A stretch of DNA of 64,000 bases, taken from Rhizobium sp. N324 (lineage in GTDB: Bacteria; Pseudomonadota; Alphaproteobacteria; Rhizobiales; Rhizobiaceae). The position numbers were made by a program, and so were the translations under genes. The notes under the pieces were generated by a model. That model was not told the DNA's origin. It made no database searches and worked only from the letters and a program-made list of their open reading frames with translations. Location: NCBI RefSeq assembly GCF_001664485.1, contig NZ_CP013635.1, forward strand, positions 1 to 64,000, in the 5' to 3' direction. The stretch's first letter is position 1; every line of letters starts with the position of its first letter. Positions 28,522-35,674 of this stretch are shown piece by piece.

Positions 28522-30048
28522 AGCCTGTGAATGTTTGGTAGCGGAGGCGATTGGATTGTGATTCTGTTGGGTCGTTGATTTGCTTGGGGGATGATGGTGG
28601 GCGACGACCTGTTCGAAGGATTGCCGGTGCATGGAGCGCGGCGAAGTGCTCAGGTGGGACGCGGAGCGGCGCGCATGCGTGAGCCGGTGCGCGATCAGAT
28701 CGAGTTGCGTGCCGTCGATATCGACAGCTTGATCGGCCAGGATCATGCGGTGCGGGTCATTTGGAACTATGTCGAGGGACTGGATCTGAGCACGCTCGAA
28801 GATCGGATCAAGGCGCGTGAGCACCGGCCAGGCCATCCACCGATTTCGCCACGGCTTTTGCTGGCGCTGTGGCTCTATGCCAGCAGCGACGGCGTCGGCA
28901 GCGCGCGGGCGCTGGAACGGCAGTGCGGGAGCCACGACGTCTATCGCTGGCTGTGCGGCGGTGTCTCGGTGAACTATCACACACTGTCGGATTTTCGGGT
29001 TGGTTGCGCCGATTTGCTCGACCGGCTGCTTGCCGAGCATCTGGCGGCGCTTGCCGGTGCCGGCCTCGTCACTCTCGATTGTCTGGCGCAGGATGGCGTG
29101 CGGGTCCGGGCAAGCGCGGGTGCGGCCTCGTTCGGCCGCAAAGCGACGCTTGATCGGCATCTTTCCATTGCCGAGGCGGTTGTGGATCAGCTCAAGCACG
29201 AGGTCGATGCGCGTTCGGATGCCAGCACTCGGCGCATCGAGGCGGCCAGGGAGCGGGCGGCGCGCGAGCGCGGCGAGCGGCTCAGAGCAGCCCAGGTCGC
29301 TCTTGACGAGATCGAGCGCCATCGCCAGGCGCGCGAAGAAAAGCGCGGCAATGGCAAAAAGCCGAAGGAGCCGCGCGCCTCCAGCACGGATGCACAGGCG
29401 CGGGTGATGAAGATGGCCGACGGCGGCTTCCGCCCGGGTTATAATGTGCAGGTTGCGAGCACGGCCGGTGAGCAGTTCGTGGTCGGGCTCGAGGTGACCA
29501 ATGCCGGCTCCGATCGCGGCCTCATGCGGCCGATGCTGGAGCGGTTGCGCGCGCTAAGCGGCCATCTGCCGCGGCGCTATCTCGCCGATGGCGGCTTTGG
29601 CAGCGCTGAAGATATCGAGTGGGCGCACGGCGAAGGGGTTGAGGTCTTTTGTCCGCCCACTCAGTCCAAGCACGGAACCGATCCCTTCTTGCCGCGCCGC
29701 GGCGACGGTCCGGGTGTGTCGGCCTGGCGGGCCCGCATGGCAAGCGAGGCGGGCAAGGCTCAGTACAAACCCCGATCGATCTGCGAATGCGTCCATGCCC
29801 GCTGGCGCAACTGGAATCTGCGACAATTGACGGTGCGCGGCATCGAAAAGGTCCAGGCCGTCGTGCTCTGCTACGCACTCACCAACAATATCTTGCAAGG
29901 CCATCGGCTTGCCAAGGGCTGAGCCACTGTCACCACCCAGACACCAACACGCGACCATCCGAACGCAGCGCGCAATCGCCTGACGCTCGACTGCATCGGC
30001 CAGCCAAGATCGGCCAAAAACGCGCCGGATTCAAAAGCTTCACAAGCT
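28522..30048 (+). mobile_element. IS1182-family-like insertion sequence (1527 bp)
   Basis: The ends are imperfect inverted repeats: AGCCTGTGAATGTTTGG on the left and AGCTTGTGAAGCTTTTG read inward from the right. A 5-base direct duplication CTGAG flanks the element (28517-28521 and 30049-30053). Removing the element and one CTGAG restores the uninterrupted dispersed repeat (CATCCTGAGGCGCCCC), so this is a real insertion. One transposase gene fills the element. It looks intact and potentially active. Confidence 0.85.
28591..29922 (+). CDS. IS1182-type DDE transposase
   Basis: A 443-residue transposase. The N-terminal helical domain includes PPISPRLLLALWLYASSDG and GSARALERQC, followed by the first catalytic aspartate region (LVTLDCLAQDGVRVRA). 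A basic, charged insertion spans about residues 205-265. The central LADGGFGSAEDIE and the C-terminal ICECVHARWRNWNLRQLTVR, which carries the catalytic glutamate, complete the DDE domain. The length fits the IS1182 family. The frame is uninterrupted. A later start is possible, because the ribosome site before 28591 is only a G-run. Confidence 0.9.
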   Translation: MMVGDDLFEGLPVHGARRSAQVGRGAARMREPVRDQIELRAVDIDSLIGQDHAVRVIWNYVEGLDLSTLEDRIKAREHRPGHPPISPRLLLALWLYASSDGVGSARALERQCGSHDVYRWLCGGVSVNYHTLSDFRVGCADLLDRLLAEHLAALAGAGLVTLDCLAQDGVRVRASAGAASFGRKATLDRHLSIAEAVVDQLKHEVDARSDASTRRIEAARERAARERGERLRAAQVALDEIERHRQAREEKRGNGKKPKEPRASSTDAQARVMKMADGGFRPGYNVQVASTAGEQFVVGLEVTNAGSDRGLMRPMLERLRALSGHLPRRYLADGGFGSAEDIEWAHGEGVEVFCPPTQSKHGTDPFLPRRGDGPGVSAWRARMASEAGKAQYKPRSICECVHARWRNWNLRQLTVRGIEKVQAVVLCYALTNNILQGHRLAKG

Positions 30049-30175
30049 CTGAGGCGCCCCGCAGGGGCCTCGAAGGACGAGGCGGGCGCACTCACGCCAA
30101 GAAATGCGAGAAGGAGCTTGGAGCGGTCCTCCGAGAGTTTGGCCATCGGCCTGCGCACGTCAGGACGGAACTGGA
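30049..30175 (+). repeat. Right half of the IS-interrupted palindromic repeat
   Basis: CTGAGGCGCCCCGCAGGGG and CCTCGAAGGACGAGGCGGG continue the copy that begins at about 28505 on the other side of the insertion sequence. A decayed reverse arm follows at about 30125-30170. Confidence 0.75.
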
Positions 30176-30632
30176 GGCTCGCACCGGGCGCTGATATTCT
30201 GCATCGCCGCGCTGAGGCGAGCGAGGATCGACCCTGCAAAGGACGGGGCGGCGAGAATCCGCTATCAATTGCGAATGCGTTGTCCGCGGACAACAGGCAA
30301 CCGTTTCAGAGCGGCGGCGCGGCGCAAGTTGTCCGCGGACAACGCCACACAGAATCCGCCCGCCATCATCAGAGCTACGCCCGCTTAACCTTCCTCCACC
30401 GCATCATCCGCCATGACCCAACCACCACGCTTGAATTTGCGGCATGGCGGCACTACCTGTTGGTCGACCGAAGCGCTCTCCCCTCCGAGCCGCTTTGGTT
30501 CGACGGACAGCATTCCTCCTCCCAGGCTGTCGGTCCCTATCGAAGCCCGGCGCTCTCTCCCGCGCCGGGCTTTCGTTATCTCGGCGAGCCGCCGTCGCCG
30601 CCGACCAGCTTTCCACTGCCGGAAAGACTATG
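30176..30632. other. Gene-free region carrying two identical 16-bp palindromes (parS-like)
   Basis: GTTGTCCGCGGACAAC occurs twice, at 30279-30294 and 30328-30343, 49 bases apart. It fits the pattern GTT-N4-GC-N4-AAC that I recall for RepB-bound parS sites of repABC plasmids. No repA, repB or repC is nearby. Nothing else is seen in the stretch. Confidence 0.5.
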
Positions 30633-31530
30633 TCAGGGCTCATCGTAACAAAGCGCCCATTGGTCGCCGATATACCAGCAGCGCCCTATCCGCGGCTCCG
30701 TCTTCCAGATCAGGCTCTTGACGAACTCGATGCCGCCGCGCTTGAACGCGGCCGTCAGCGCCTCGATCTCGTTCTCATCGATGGTCAACCCACCATCGGC
30801 GCAGACGAAATAGGCTGTGCCGATCCAACGCGCCGCAAATCCACGCGCGCCGCGCTCGATACGAAGCGCAGCGCCATGGGAGGTATGACGGCCGCTATTC
30901 GGCGCCCGGCCCTGGCGCGGTACGCCGAGCGGCATTACCAGGCGCCCTCCCGGCCGCAGACTTTCGATCCAGGGCTCGGCGGGACGCCCGACGGCAAAGT
31001 TCACGTAGATCGCGTCCATCTCTAGCTGCGGCCATTGATTGCCGTCGGCGATGATGACGCTGACATTGGCCCGGTCGGCAAGGGCGGATCGAGCGTGGCC
31101 GGCCAGATCACGATCCATCTCGATGGCATAGACATGACCAGTGGCGCCGACCAACTCGGAAAGAACCGCGCTATAATAACCCGGTGCCGGCACCGATATG
31201 GGCGATGCGATCGCCGATTTGAACGTCGAGCTCCGCCAGCAACCGGGCATGCAACGACGGGCTGCCATTATTGACGCCCTTGTCGGGCTGCAACGCAAAC
31301 AGCACATCCTGATAGGCAAGAACCAAATCGGCGGAGAGCAGCCGGCGATATCCGCCACCCAGACTGGCGATCTGCCACGGCGGCGCGCCAAGGAATTTTT
31401 CGCGGGGTACGACCGCAAAGGCGGCGGCCTCGATCCGCGGGTTCGTCGTTCCGGCGGTGGCCGCCACCTGTCGGGCGTAAGCCCGGCGGACCACCGCAAG
31501 TTCGTCGGCCGTGAACGTCGCAGTCGGCAT
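30633..31530 (-). pseudogene. Protein-L-isoaspartate O-methyltransferase, frameshifted
   Basis: The first 119 codons (from ATG 31530) encode a typical PCMT N-terminus (VPREKFLGAPPW, then QIGDRIAHIGAGTG) and stop at about 31171. The family's SAM-binding motif should read GAGTGYYSAVL. The YYSAVLSELVGATGHVYAIE continuation is present in another frame, starting at the same point. Removing one T from GGGTTATTATAGC (about 31183) restores a single frame to the stop at 30633. The whole would be about 298 residues. A sequencing error is possible, but a disrupted gene is the plain reading. Confidence 0.8.
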
Positions 31531-31595
31531 GACTCATCTCCGGCATGTCTTTGAGATCTGTTCCGTTTTACGTCTCGCGGCTTAAGATCTAACAC

Positions 31596-31741
31596 GATCG
31601 ACGGGCGACAGTCTTCTCAAGACTGCGGCATTCGTGACGGAAGTTAAATGCCATTTTTCTTCCTTTGTAGAAAACTACGCTGTTACGTCAGAGGCTTACT
31701 CTAGCCGCGCTACAAAACTCTATCCATCGCAGCACTGAGCC
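31596..31741. other. AT-richer spacer upstream of rtcB element
   Basis: Together with the adjoining leader this divergent region between the pcm pseudogene and rtcB is noticeably richer in A and T than its surroundings. Promoters for both directions are expected here, but no clear -35/-10 pair stands out. Confidence 0.4.
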
Positions 31742-31840
31742 GGGCGCATGGCATGGCCTGGTATGTTGGTCACCCGCGACGTTCCTCTGGTGCCAACTAT
31801 GAAAAGGATTGAGTTTTTCACTAGGCCATGCCATACGCCC
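31742..31840 (+). ncRNA. Candidate structured RNA (three-way junction) upstream of rtcB
   Basis: A long closing stem pairs 31742-31762 with 31820-31840: five GC pairs, one C-A mismatch, then 12 perfect pairs (ATGGCATGGCCT with AGGCCATGCCAT) and about three more. Inside lie two hairpins: GTTGG(T)CACC with GGTGCCAAC (31765-31797, one bulge, 14-base loop) and GAAAAG with TTTTTC (31801-31819, 7-base loop). The 99-base unit ends 52 bases before the rtcB ATG. No T-run follows, so it is not a simple terminator. Strand and transcription are inferred from the downstream gene. A palindromic DNA element is the alternative. Confidence 0.5.
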
Positions 31841-31892
31841 CGACACTCCGTATTGCCGCGGCTGCTGAACCTAGGCACTCACGGAGAACAAC

Positions 31893-33335
31893 ATGAACGC
31901 GCCATCATTCATCTGCCGCACCAGCAACATTGCTGGGCATGTCATCAGGTCCGTCGTTGCACACGACGAACCGGAGCAGAGTTTTTCACATTCACTTGCG
32001 GACCTTGCGAGCGCTCTGCCATCGCCGGAGGCGTTGACTCAAAAGAGGGCCTCGCTTCGTGCCGTCGTCACGACCCCCGACTTTCATCCCGGGAAACCCG
32101 TCCCCGTCGGCGTCGTCGCTGATCTAGAAGGCGCGGTTCTCCCGCACATGATCGGCTCTGACATCGGATGCGGGATGCGCATGGTTGTTCTCGAAGACGT
32201 TACGGCCGATCAATTATCGACACCACTTCTCGACCATCATCTTCGTCATCTCTTCTTTCAAGGTGGGCGGGATATCGCCCTAACGGGATTGGACCGGCAC
32301 GCAATTCTGCGCGAGGGTCTACCTGGGCTCCTTGATAACCTACAACGGACGAGTGCTGGCCTGCTGTCCAAACTTGACCTTTCGCGGGCGTGGGTCGATC
32401 TCGAACGGCATTCGGACAACGGCGTTTTCTCATGTGAAGACATCGATCCTGACTTCTCAGACTATGCGCAGGTCGATGACGACCACCGCCGCGATGCTAT
32501 CCTCGGCACGATCGGTGGTGGGAACCACTTCGTGGAACTCGGTTATGTCGATCACGTTGCGGATGGCGCATTTGCCCGAGCCGCCGGACTGAAATCCGGC
32601 TCAGTCGTCCTTGTCGTCCACTCCGGCTCTCTCGACTTTGGACAGCGAGTAGGCACGGCAACAAAAGAGAGAGCGAGGATTGCTTCAAGATCTGGCGAGG
32701 ATTGGCGGGTGCTCTCTATGGAGATGCAGCCGCACCTCTACAGACGATACTTGGATGGCCATGCGAATGCGGTGAATGCCGCCTTCGCCAACCGCTTCTT
32801 TATCGAACTGGCGGCGGTGGAGGCCGTAGCGCGCGCTTTGGGACGAGAAATCGACCATCGTCTCGTCTATGACGCCCCACACAACACTGTTTGGCAAAAC
32901 GGAAATATCGTACGCCATAGAAAGGGTGCGTGCCCAGCTAGGGGCGTCGGTGTCATGGCCTCCAGTCCATATGAATGGCTCGGCGAACCGGTCATCCTTC
33001 CCGGCTCCATGGGCGATGGCACATGGCTACTTGCGGGATGCGGTTCGAGCGACTTTCTGGAGTCCGCTGCTCATGGAGCGGGTCGCAAGCTATCGAGGCA
33101 GGAAGCACGCTCGAAAACGAATATCAGCAGTGGGCTACGTGTCATCGGTCCCGTCGACCCTCGAAGCCCGACTTTGCGGGGCCGGCAGGATATTGTGGCC
33201 GAGATCCACGCTCGACTCAAGGAAGAGGCGCCAGCGGCATACAAGCCAATCGACAGCGTTATGGCGCCGATGGTCGAAGCGAACATGATAACAAAAGTTG
33301 CGAGGATCAAGCCACTCATCACGGTGAAGGGATGA
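31893..33335 (+). CDS. RtcB-family RNA ligase
   Basis: A 480-residue RtcB-type 3'-phosphate/5'-OH RNA ligase, which uses GTP and manganese to join RNA ends bearing 2',3'-cyclic phosphate. Metal-site motifs are visible: GSDIGCGMRMVV (about residue 90), GGGNHFVEL, VVHSGSLDFG, HRKGACPARG, ILPGSMGDG and SAAHGAGRKLSR with the histidine that carries GMP. The HRKGACPARG form marks a branch distinct from E. coli RtcB. GGAGAACAAC precedes the ATG. No archease, rtcA or rtcR lies nearby. The gene sits in the accessory island beside a candidate structured RNA, so acquisition by transfer is plausible. Confidence 0.9.
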   Translation: MNAPSFICRTSNIAGHVIRSVVAHDEPEQSFSHSLADLASALPSPEALTQKRASLRAVVTTPDFHPGKPVPVGVVADLEGAVLPHMIGSDIGCGMRMVVLEDVTADQLSTPLLDHHLRHLFFQGGRDIALTGLDRHAILREGLPGLLDNLQRTSAGLLSKLDLSRAWVDLERHSDNGVFSCEDIDPDFSDYAQVDDDHRRDAILGTIGGGNHFVELGYVDHVADGAFARAAGLKSGSVVLVVHSGSLDFGQRVGTATKERARIASRSGEDWRVLSMEMQPHLYRRYLDGHANAVNAAFANRFFIELAAVEAVARALGREIDHRLVYDAPHNTVWQNGNIVRHRKGACPARGVGVMASSPYEWLGEPVILPGSMGDGTWLLAGCGSSDFLESAAHGAGRKLSRQEARSKTNISSGLRVIGPVDPRSPTLRGRQDIVAEIHARLKEEAPAAYKPIDSVMAPMVEANMITKVARIKPLITVKG

Positions 33336-33358
33336 TACACGGCAATGACCAGAGACGT

Positions 33359-33379
33359 GCGGCCTTAAGAGCAGGCCGC
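33359..33379. terminator. Hairpin between rtcB and the GNAT gene
   Basis: A 7-bp perfect stem (GCGGCCT with AGGCCGC) with a 7-base loop lies between the converging genes. There is no T-run on either side, so termination is uncertain. Confidence 0.35.
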
Positions 33380-33389
33380 CCCCGACCAA

Positions 33390-33899
33390 TCAGGCGTGCG
33401 CCGTTATGCGGTGCATGCCGTTTACGCTATACCGTTTCTTGATCCTGTCGACCGGCGTCCCGTCCTGAAGCGGGACCTGGACCACCCTGTCATAGGTCTC
33501 AAAACCCATCTTGGCGTAATAGCCGAGGCCGCTGACATTGTCGGCGCGGATGGTCGCATTGATGAATTCGAGTCCGAACGCTTCCGCTGCCGCCAGGGTC
33601 GCGGGAAAAAGCGCGCTGCCGATGCCTGCGGTCTTCGGGTTCATACGGGCAAAGGTCGCAATGTCGGCGACGCCTTTCGGCGGATCGCCGTATAAGCTCA
33701 GCGATTGGAAGCCGACCAGCGACCGATTGTGCTCGGCCACATGGCAGGCAAGCGGAAACTCGCCATCGATGAACCAGTCGGCAAACTCGGCAGCCGAAAG
33801 CGGGGTCTCGAGCGCTGTCGTTCCGCCGGCCCGGATGATCTCGTTCAGCAGAGCGCTCAGTTCCTCCGCGTCGGAGGAGACGGCTTTTCGGATATGCAT
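33390..33899 (-). CDS. GNAT-family N-acetyltransferase
   Basis: A 169-residue single-domain acetyltransferase. It begins MHIRKAVSSDAEELSALLNE, typical of the first strand and helix. The acetyl-CoA loop appears as MNPKTAGIGSALFPATLAAA, and the late strand has NATIRADNVSGLGYYAKMGF, the common N-x-x-x-x-x-YxKxGF ending. It resembles the phosphinothricin/L-amino-acid acetyltransferase branch, but the substrate is unknown. It lies at the edge of the sugar locus and may not belong to it. Confidence 0.85.
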   Translation of the reverse strand: MHIRKAVSSDAEELSALLNEIIRAGGTTALETPLSAAEFADWFIDGEFPLACHVAEHNRSLVGFQSLSLYGDPPKGVADIATFARMNPKTAGIGSALFPATLAAAEAFGLEFINATIRADNVSGLGYYAKMGFETYDRVVQVPLQDGTPVDRIKKRYSVNGMHRITAHA

Positions 33900-33962
33900 G
33901 TCTTGGCTACCTCGTCGCGAGCCAACAACCTATCGGCGAGATTTTGAGATGGCAAGTCTGAG

Positions 33963-34610
33963 CTAACCATCCAGGCCTCGAACGAATTTGGTCATCGCGG
34001 CGATGATGATGACGGCCGAGGCGGCACCCGGATCGATATGCCCGGTCGCACGCGCTCCCAGCCGCGACGCCCGCCCCTTGGCGGCCGTCATCTCCCGGGT
34101 CGCTTCGCAGCCTTGGCGCGCTGCCTGTTCCGCTATCTCGAAACATTGGGAGAGGGGCGTTCCCGACTGCCAGGCATCGAGCGCCGCGTCCGCCGCAGGC
34201 TTCCACGCATCGACCATCGTCTTCTCGCCGGGCTCCGCCTTGCCGCGTTCCCGAATGCCTTGCGCCATCGCCGCGAAAGCGCGCAGGAAGTCGTCATCGC
34301 TGAGTTCAGGCCTGTCCTTGACTGCCGCTCCGGCGCGCATGAAGGCCGTGGCATAGAGCGGGCCGGAAGACGCGCCGACCGCATTCAGGAATGCCTTTGC
34401 CGCCGCGTTGAAGACGGCCGTCGGCGCAATCTGCGCGGGGTCGAGCGCGCCGACCGCCTTGGCCGCCGCCTCACAGCCGGCGTCCATGGCAAGACCGTGA
34501 TCGCCATCACCGATCGCGCCATCCAGCTCACAGAGATGGTCACGCTGCGCCGCGATATCGGCGGCGATCAGGGCAAAGAGGTGCTGCAGGTCTTTGGTCG
34601 TGATCGCCAT
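33963..34610 (-). CDS. DhaL-type kinase subunit (dihydroxyacetone/erythrulose kinase)
   Basis: A 215-residue nucleotide-binding subunit of a DhaK/DhaL kinase. The metal-nucleotide motif DGAIGDGDHGLAMD (about residues 27-40) supplies the aspartates that hold Mg-ADP/ATP, and SGPLYATAFMRAG follows. AGGAGGTGATCG precedes the ATG and overlaps the end of dhaK, so the pair is coupled. No DhaM or other PTS component is present, so ATP rather than phosphoenolpyruvate is the likely donor. In this locus a tetrulose such as L-erythrulose is a more fitting substrate than dihydroxyacetone; that is inference. Confidence 0.85.
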   Translation of the reverse strand: MAITTKDLQHLFALIAADIAAQRDHLCELDGAIGDGDHGLAMDAGCEAAAKAVGALDPAQIAPTAVFNAAAKAFLNAVGASSGPLYATAFMRAGAAVKDRPELSDDDFLRAFAAMAQGIRERGKAEPGEKTMVDAWKPAADAALDAWQSGTPLSQCFEIAEQAARQGCEATREMTAAKGRASRLGARATGHIDPGAASAVIIIAAMTKFVRGLDG

Positions 34611-34613
34611 CGA

Positions 34614-35618
34614 TCACCTCCTGAACATGGCGCAATCGCAGGGATGGTCGATCAGCCGCCGAAGCTCGTCATCGAGATGCATGAGCGTGATCGAAGCGCC
34701 GGCCATTTCGAGCGAGGTGCAGTAATTGCCGACAACCGAGGTATGGATGACGAGCCCGGCCTCATCGAGCCGCGCCTTGGCACGTCGCATCATGATGTAG
34801 AGCTCCATCATCGGCGTGGAACCGAGCGAGTTGACGAGCACCGCGACCCGGTCGCCCCGCTCGGCCTTCATTTCGCGGAGAAGGTTGTCCATCAACTCGT
34901 CGGTCACCGCATCGGCCGTTCCCAGCGGTTCGCGGGCAACGCCGGGCTCGCCATGGATGCCCATGCCGATCTCCATCTCCTCCTCGCCGATCAGGAAGTT
35001 CGGCTTCAAGGTCTGGGGCAGCGAGCAGGGCGAGAGTGCCACGCCCATCGTATAGGTTCGCGCATTGGCATGGCGGGCGGCGCGCTCGACCTCGTCGAAA
35101 GAATAAAGAAGATCGCAGGCAGCACCGGCGGCCTTGAAGATGAAGACGTTGCCGGCAACGCCGCGCCGCCTGTCGCTCTGGTCGGCCGGGGCAGACGCCA
35201 CGTCGTCGGTGGTCAGCACGGTGCGCACTTCGATATCGTCGAGTGCCAGCATTTCGGCGGCCATGTCGAAATTCATGACGTCGCCGGCATAATTGCCGTA
35301 CATGAACAGCACACCGGCGCCGCCGTCGACCGCCTTGGCGCAGGCGATGATAGGATCGGGCGGCGGCGAGGCGAAGACATTGCCGATTGCGGCAGCATCC
35401 GCCAGCCCCCTGCCGACATAGCCGAGGAATGTCGGCTCGTGCCCGGAGCCGCCGCCGATCACCAGCCCGACCTTGCCCTGGCGCGGCCCATTTCTGGCAA
35501 TGATGGCGCGCGGCATGTCCTCCACGGCATAGAGATGCTCGGGATGCGCCGCGAGGACGCCTTGCAGCATCTCATCGACGGCATCCGCGCCTGCATTGAT
35601 AAGCTTCTTCGTCTTCAC
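34614..35618 (-). CDS. DhaK-type kinase subunit (dihydroxyacetone/erythrulose kinase)
   Basis: A 334-residue substrate-binding subunit. GGGSGHEPTFLG (about residues 55-66) includes the gating histidine, and the covalent substrate-binding histidine is H222 in GMGIHGEPG. The start is GTG 35618, with GGAGG six bases upstream; the frame is open further upstream but carries no family sequence. It is four bases before dhaL. Neighbouring TIM-like and RpiB-like isomerases suggest the product is a ketotetrose phosphate. DhaK relatives acting on L- or D-erythrulose are known in other bacteria. Confidence 0.88.
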   Translation of the reverse strand: MKTKKLINAGADAVDEMLQGVLAAHPEHLYAVEDMPRAIIARNGPRQGKVGLVIGGGSGHEPTFLGYVGRGLADAAAIGNVFASPPPDPIIACAKAVDGGAGVLFMYGNYAGDVMNFDMAAEMLALDDIEVRTVLTTDDVASAPADQSDRRRGVAGNVFIFKAAGAACDLLYSFDEVERAARHANARTYTMGVALSPCSLPQTLKPNFLIGEEEMEIGMGIHGEPGVAREPLGTADAVTDELMDNLLREMKAERGDRVAVLVNSLGSTPMMELYIMMRRAKARLDEAGLVIHTSVVGNYCTSLEMAGASITLMHLDDELRRLIDHPCDCAMFRR

Positions 35619-35674
35619 GCCGATCCTCCCCAGAACGAGCTCCGACTGCATAGATGCGGCTGGCGCCCAGAACG

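Noticed and set aside
31742..31840. Simple terminator or a tRNA gene
   Set aside because: There is no T-run, and the arms do not give a cloverleaf with an anticodon loop or conserved T-loop. The structure is a three-way junction.
34614..35618. Loss of the substrate-binding histidine in DhaK (CSLP where E. coli has CHLP)
   Set aside because: The covalent histidine belongs to the GxGIHGEPG motif, and it is intact here at H222.
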